NCBI GenBank assembly: GCA_958402075.1 | Contig: CATXSD010000028.1 | Location: 1 to 29,380 of the forward strand | Reading direction: 5' to 3' | Source of the DNA: Mediterranea massiliensis | Lineage (GTDB): Bacteria; Bacteroidota; Bacteroidia; Bacteroidales; Bacteroidaceae | DNA: 29,380 bases | Shown here: positions 26,973 to 29,380 of the stretch, in pieces | Layout of the letters: each line of letters starts with the position of its first letter | How positions within the stretch are numbered: position 1 is the stretch's first letter | Translations under genes and position numbers: made by a program | Notes under the pieces: generated by a model | What the model was told of the DNA's origin: nothing | Seen by the model: only the letters and a program-made list of their open reading frames with translations | The model's database searches: none

Positions 26973-28271
26973 TCAGACAAGACGCCCAAAAAGGTCGAAA
27001 TCATCGGAATCGACGATTTCCACATCATAAAATTGGCCGATTGTCAGGTTTGCTCCCTGCTTTTCGATCAGCACTTCCGGATCCACTTCCGGTGAGTCAA
27101 ATTCCGTCCGTCCCACGTAGTAATCGCCTTCCAGTCGGTCGATAATGACTTTCATCCGCTGCCCTATCTTGGCCGCGCTCAGTTCGGCAGAGATGCCACG
27201 CTGAATTTCCATCAGTTCGTCCAGACGTGCCTGTTTCACTTCCGGTGGAATGTTGTCTTCATAATGGGCGGCAGCATACGTGCCCTCCTCTTCCGAGTAG
27301 GCAAAAGCCCCCATACGGTCGAAGCGCACCTTGAGGACAAATTCCTTCAGTTCCTCGAAATCGGCTTCTGTCTCTCCCGGATGCCCCACCATCAGTGTGG
27401 TGCGCAGGTGGATGCCCGGTACCTCCTTGCGAAAGTCCTCTATCAGTTGATAGGTCTGTTCCTTGGTGACGTTTCTGCGCATTTTCTGCAGCATGTTGTC
27501 ACTGATGTGCTGCAAGGCGATATCCATATACCGGCACACGTTGGGACGTTCACGCATCACGCGGAACAGCTCCGTCGGGAAATGGGCCGGATAAGCGTAA
27601 TGGAGCCTGATCCATTCCACACCCGGAATGTCGGCAATCCGTTCGATCAGTTCGGGCAGCATCTGTTTCTGATACAGATCCACGCCGTAATAAGTCAGTT
27701 CCTGTGCGATGACCTGGAACTCCTTCACTCCCCGGCCTACCAGATACTTCACTTCCTCCAGAATTTCCTCCATGGGGCGCGAAATGTGTCTGCCGGTAAT
27801 GATGGGGATGGCGCAGTACGAACACTTGCGGTCGCATCCTTCCGATATCTTCAGATAGGCATAATGTCCCGGCGTGGTCAGCACCCGTTCATTGTGCAGT
27901 TCCTCGTGATAAGCTTTGCCCAGGTCGTCCAGCAGTTCTTTCCAGTTGAATTTGCCGTAAAACTTGTCCACTTGCGGAATTTCAATGGCCAGTTCCTTCA
28001 GGTAGCGTTCCGAGAGGCATCCCATGACATACAGCTTCTCGAGCATCCCTTCCTCCTTGGCCTGCGCGAATTCCAGAATCATGTTGATGGATTCTTCCTT
28101 GGCATCGCCGATGAATCCGCAGGTATTGATGACAGCTATTTCGCCGTGCGGATGTTCGGCGTCGTGGGTCACGTGGTAGCCAGCTTCTTCCAGTTGTCTC
28201 AACAGATGTTCCGAGTCCACCAGGTTCTTGGAGCAACCCAGTGTGATGATGTCTATTGTCTTTTTCTTCAT
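26973..28271 (-). CDS. rimO: Ribosomal protein S12 methylthiotransferase RimO
   Basis: A radical-SAM enzyme of 432 residues that adds a methylthio group to an aspartate of ribosomal protein S12. The N-terminal UPF0004 domain has the three cluster-binding cysteines Cys13, Cys51 and Cys85. The radical-SAM motif C-x3-C-x2-C is Cys146, Cys150 and Cys153. The C-terminal TRAM domain (about 370-432) has GDYYVGRTEFDSPEVD, wording typical of RimO rather than MiaB. The ATG at 28271 overlaps the ftsY stop by 4 nt, so the two are translationally coupled. Confidence 0.96.
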   Translation of the reverse strand: MKKKTIDIITLGCSKNLVDSEHLLRQLEEAGYHVTHDAEHPHGEIAVINTCGFIGDAKEESINMILEFAQAKEEGMLEKLYVMGCLSERYLKELAIEIPQVDKFYGKFNWKELLDDLGKAYHEELHNERVLTTPGHYAYLKISEGCDRKCSYCAIPIITGRHISRPMEEILEEVKYLVGRGVKEFQVIAQELTYYGVDLYQKQMLPELIERIADIPGVEWIRLHYAYPAHFPTELFRVMRERPNVCRYMDIALQHISDNMLQKMRRNVTKEQTYQLIEDFRKEVPGIHLRTTLMVGHPGETEADFEELKEFVLKVRFDRMGAFAYSEEEGTYAAAHYEDNIPPEVKQARLDELMEIQRGISAELSAAKIGQRMKVIIDRLEGDYYVGRTEFDSPEVDPEVLIEKQGANLTIGQFYDVEIVDSDDFDLFGRLV

Positions 28272-29227
28272 TTATTGTCTCCGAACAATGATTCAACAAA
28301 CTCCTTTTTGCGGAACACCTGCAAGTCTTCCATTCCTTCACCCAGTCCGATGTACTTGACGGGAATCTTGAACTGGTCCGAGATGCCGATGACTACGCCT
28401 CCCTTGGCCGTTCCGTCCAGTTTGGTCACGGCCATGGCGGTCACCTCCGTTGCCAGGGTAAACTGCTTGGCCTGTTCGAAGGCATTCTGTCCGGTCGATC
28501 CGTCCAGTACGAGCAACACCTCATTGGGAGCGTCGGGCACCACCTTCTTCATCACGTTCTTTATCTTGGTCAGCTCGTTCATCAGTCCCACCTTGTTGTG
28601 CAGACGTCCGGCCGTGTCTATAATGACGACATCAGCCTGGTTGGCCACCGCCGAACTCAGCGTATCAAAAGCGACAGAAGCCGGGTCGGCTCCCATCTTT
28701 TGTTTAACGACAGGCACTCCTACCCGTTCGCCCCATACCATCAGCTGCTCCACGGCAGCGGCACGGAAGGTGTCGGCGGCACCCAGCACCACCGATTTTC
28801 CGGCCTTCTTGAACTGGTAGGCCAGTTTGCCGATGGTGGTAGTCTTTCCCACTCCGTTCACACCCACCACCATGATTACATACGGTTTCTTGGTAATGGG
28901 AGCTTCAAAGTCGTCCACGTCACTGGTATTGTTCTCGGCCAGCAGGCCGGCAATTTCGTCACGCAGGATGTGGTTCAGTTCCTGCGCGTTCATGTATTTC
29001 TCGGTCGCGGCTCTTTTTTCGATGCGTTCAATGATTTTCAGCGTAGTGTCTACGCCTACATCCGATGTGATGAGCACCTCCTCCAGATTGTCCAGCACTT
29101 CGTCATCCACCTTCGATTTACCGGCGATGGCACGGGCTATCTTGCCGAACACGCTCTCTTTGGTTTTGGACAACCCCTTGTCCAACGTCTCTTTTTTCTC
29201 TTTTGAAAAAAAACTAAAAAATCCCAT
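28268..29227 (-). CDS. ftsY: Signal recognition particle receptor FtsY
   Basis: SRP-family GTPase of 319 residues that receives ribosome-SRP complexes at the inner membrane. There is no long acidic A-domain; instead the N-terminus is short and begins MGFFSFFSKEKK, suitable for a membrane-binding amphipathic helix. The helical N domain is followed by the G domain: G1 GVNGVGKTT (122-130), DTFRAAAVEQL, DTAGR and TKLDGTAKGG. The length is normal for Bacteroidetes FtsY. Its partner Ffh and the 4.5S RNA are not in the window. A clear promoter lies upstream. Confidence 0.97.
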   Translation of the reverse strand: MGFFSFFSKEKKETLDKGLSKTKESVFGKIARAIAGKSKVDDEVLDNLEEVLITSDVGVDTTLKIIERIEKRAATEKYMNAQELNHILRDEIAGLLAENNTSDVDDFEAPITKKPYVIMVVGVNGVGKTTTIGKLAYQFKKAGKSVVLGAADTFRAAAVEQLMVWGERVGVPVVKQKMGADPASVAFDTLSSAVANQADVVIIDTAGRLHNKVGLMNELTKIKNVMKKVVPDAPNEVLLVLDGSTGQNAFEQAKQFTLATEVTAMAVTKLDGTAKGGVVIGISDQFKIPVKYIGLGEGMEDLQVFRKKEFVESLFGDNK

Positions 29228-29253
29228 AATCGTTTCTATAATGCATTATGCTA

Positions 29254-29285
29254 CAAAGATAGTGAAAGGTAAGAGCATAAACAAA
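29254..29285 (-). promoter_or_regulatory. Promoter of the ftsY-rimO-HU operon
   Basis: The minus strand has TTTG (29282-29285), 20 nt, then TATCTTTG (29254-29261): both elements are perfect. The leader to the ATG at 29227 is about 20 nt. Confidence 0.82.
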
Positions 29286-29380
29286 TGAAAATGTAATTTT
29301 CAATTTGGTTATGCCGAACCGTATCCTATCTTAACGTGAGTTCGATATAAAATTAGAAAATAGCCAGTTGTCCGTCATTG

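Noticed and set aside
29286..29380. Possible end of another gene at the right edge
   Set aside because: Short open stretches exist on the minus strand, but none is long enough or recognisable enough to support.

Overview
The window looks like a chromosomal housekeeping segment from a gut-type member of the Bacteroidales (Bacteroides/Phocaeicola-like). The evidence is the complete Bat (Bacteroides aerotolerance) cluster, paired '6-bladed beta-propeller' lipoproteins, HU-type proteins, and repeated intergenic matches to the Bacteroides promoter form (TTTG, 19-20 nt, TAnnTTTG). Coding regions are moderately GC-rich and intergenic regions are markedly AT-rich. No tRNA, rRNA, CRISPR array, integrase or IS element was seen, and nothing suggests recent acquisition of a large island.

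Layout from left to right. 1-2010 (-): secreted patatin phospholipase fused to an Omp85-type barrel, cut by the window edge. 2252-6947 (-): htpG and clpC, two ATP-dependent chaperones, each with its own hairpin terminator. 6948-7686: a 739-nt gene-free stretch holding the clpC promoter and an eight-unit, 22-bp-period degenerate repeat. 7687-8226 (-): small lipoprotein resembling the SecDF P1 head domain, divergent from two overlapping beta-propeller lipoprotein genes (8497-10696, +). 10879-14746 (+): gyrA followed by a secreted TPR protein and a strong terminator. 14953-16083 (-): DUF2007-like plus double universal stress protein. 16126-16189: long imperfect dyad. 16246-16521 (-): small HTH protein.

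16705-25345 (-) is one long cluster reading moxR, DUF58, a BatD-like protein, batA, batB, batC, batD, batE. It supplies a MoxR AAA+ ATPase, three VWA/VWA-like proteins (DUF58 in the cytoplasm, BatA and BatB in the membrane), two large envelope proteins with a shared cytosolic helical domain, and two TPR proteins. Presumably these form one ATPase-driven envelope assembly. A promoter lies before moxR, and a terminator follows batE. Two stem-loops separate moxR from the DUF58 gene.

25538-29227 (-) is a second operon: ftsY (SRP receptor), rimO (ribosomal protein S12 methylthiotransferase), an HU-family protein, and an unusual HU-TM-LysM protein that could connect the nucleoid side of the inner membrane to peptidoglycan. 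The genes overlap or nearly touch at ftsY/rimO and at the two HU genes. The last hairpin terminator overlaps the final codons of the HU-LysM gene. The ftsY promoter is at 29254-29285; beyond it (29286-29380) I see no supportable gene.

The most interesting items are the HU-TM-LysM protein with a degenerate DNA-binding arm, the domain shared by BatD and its unnamed neighbour, the stand-alone SecDF-P1-like lipoprotein, and the 22-bp periodic palindromic array. I did not find a system that I can confidently call new.
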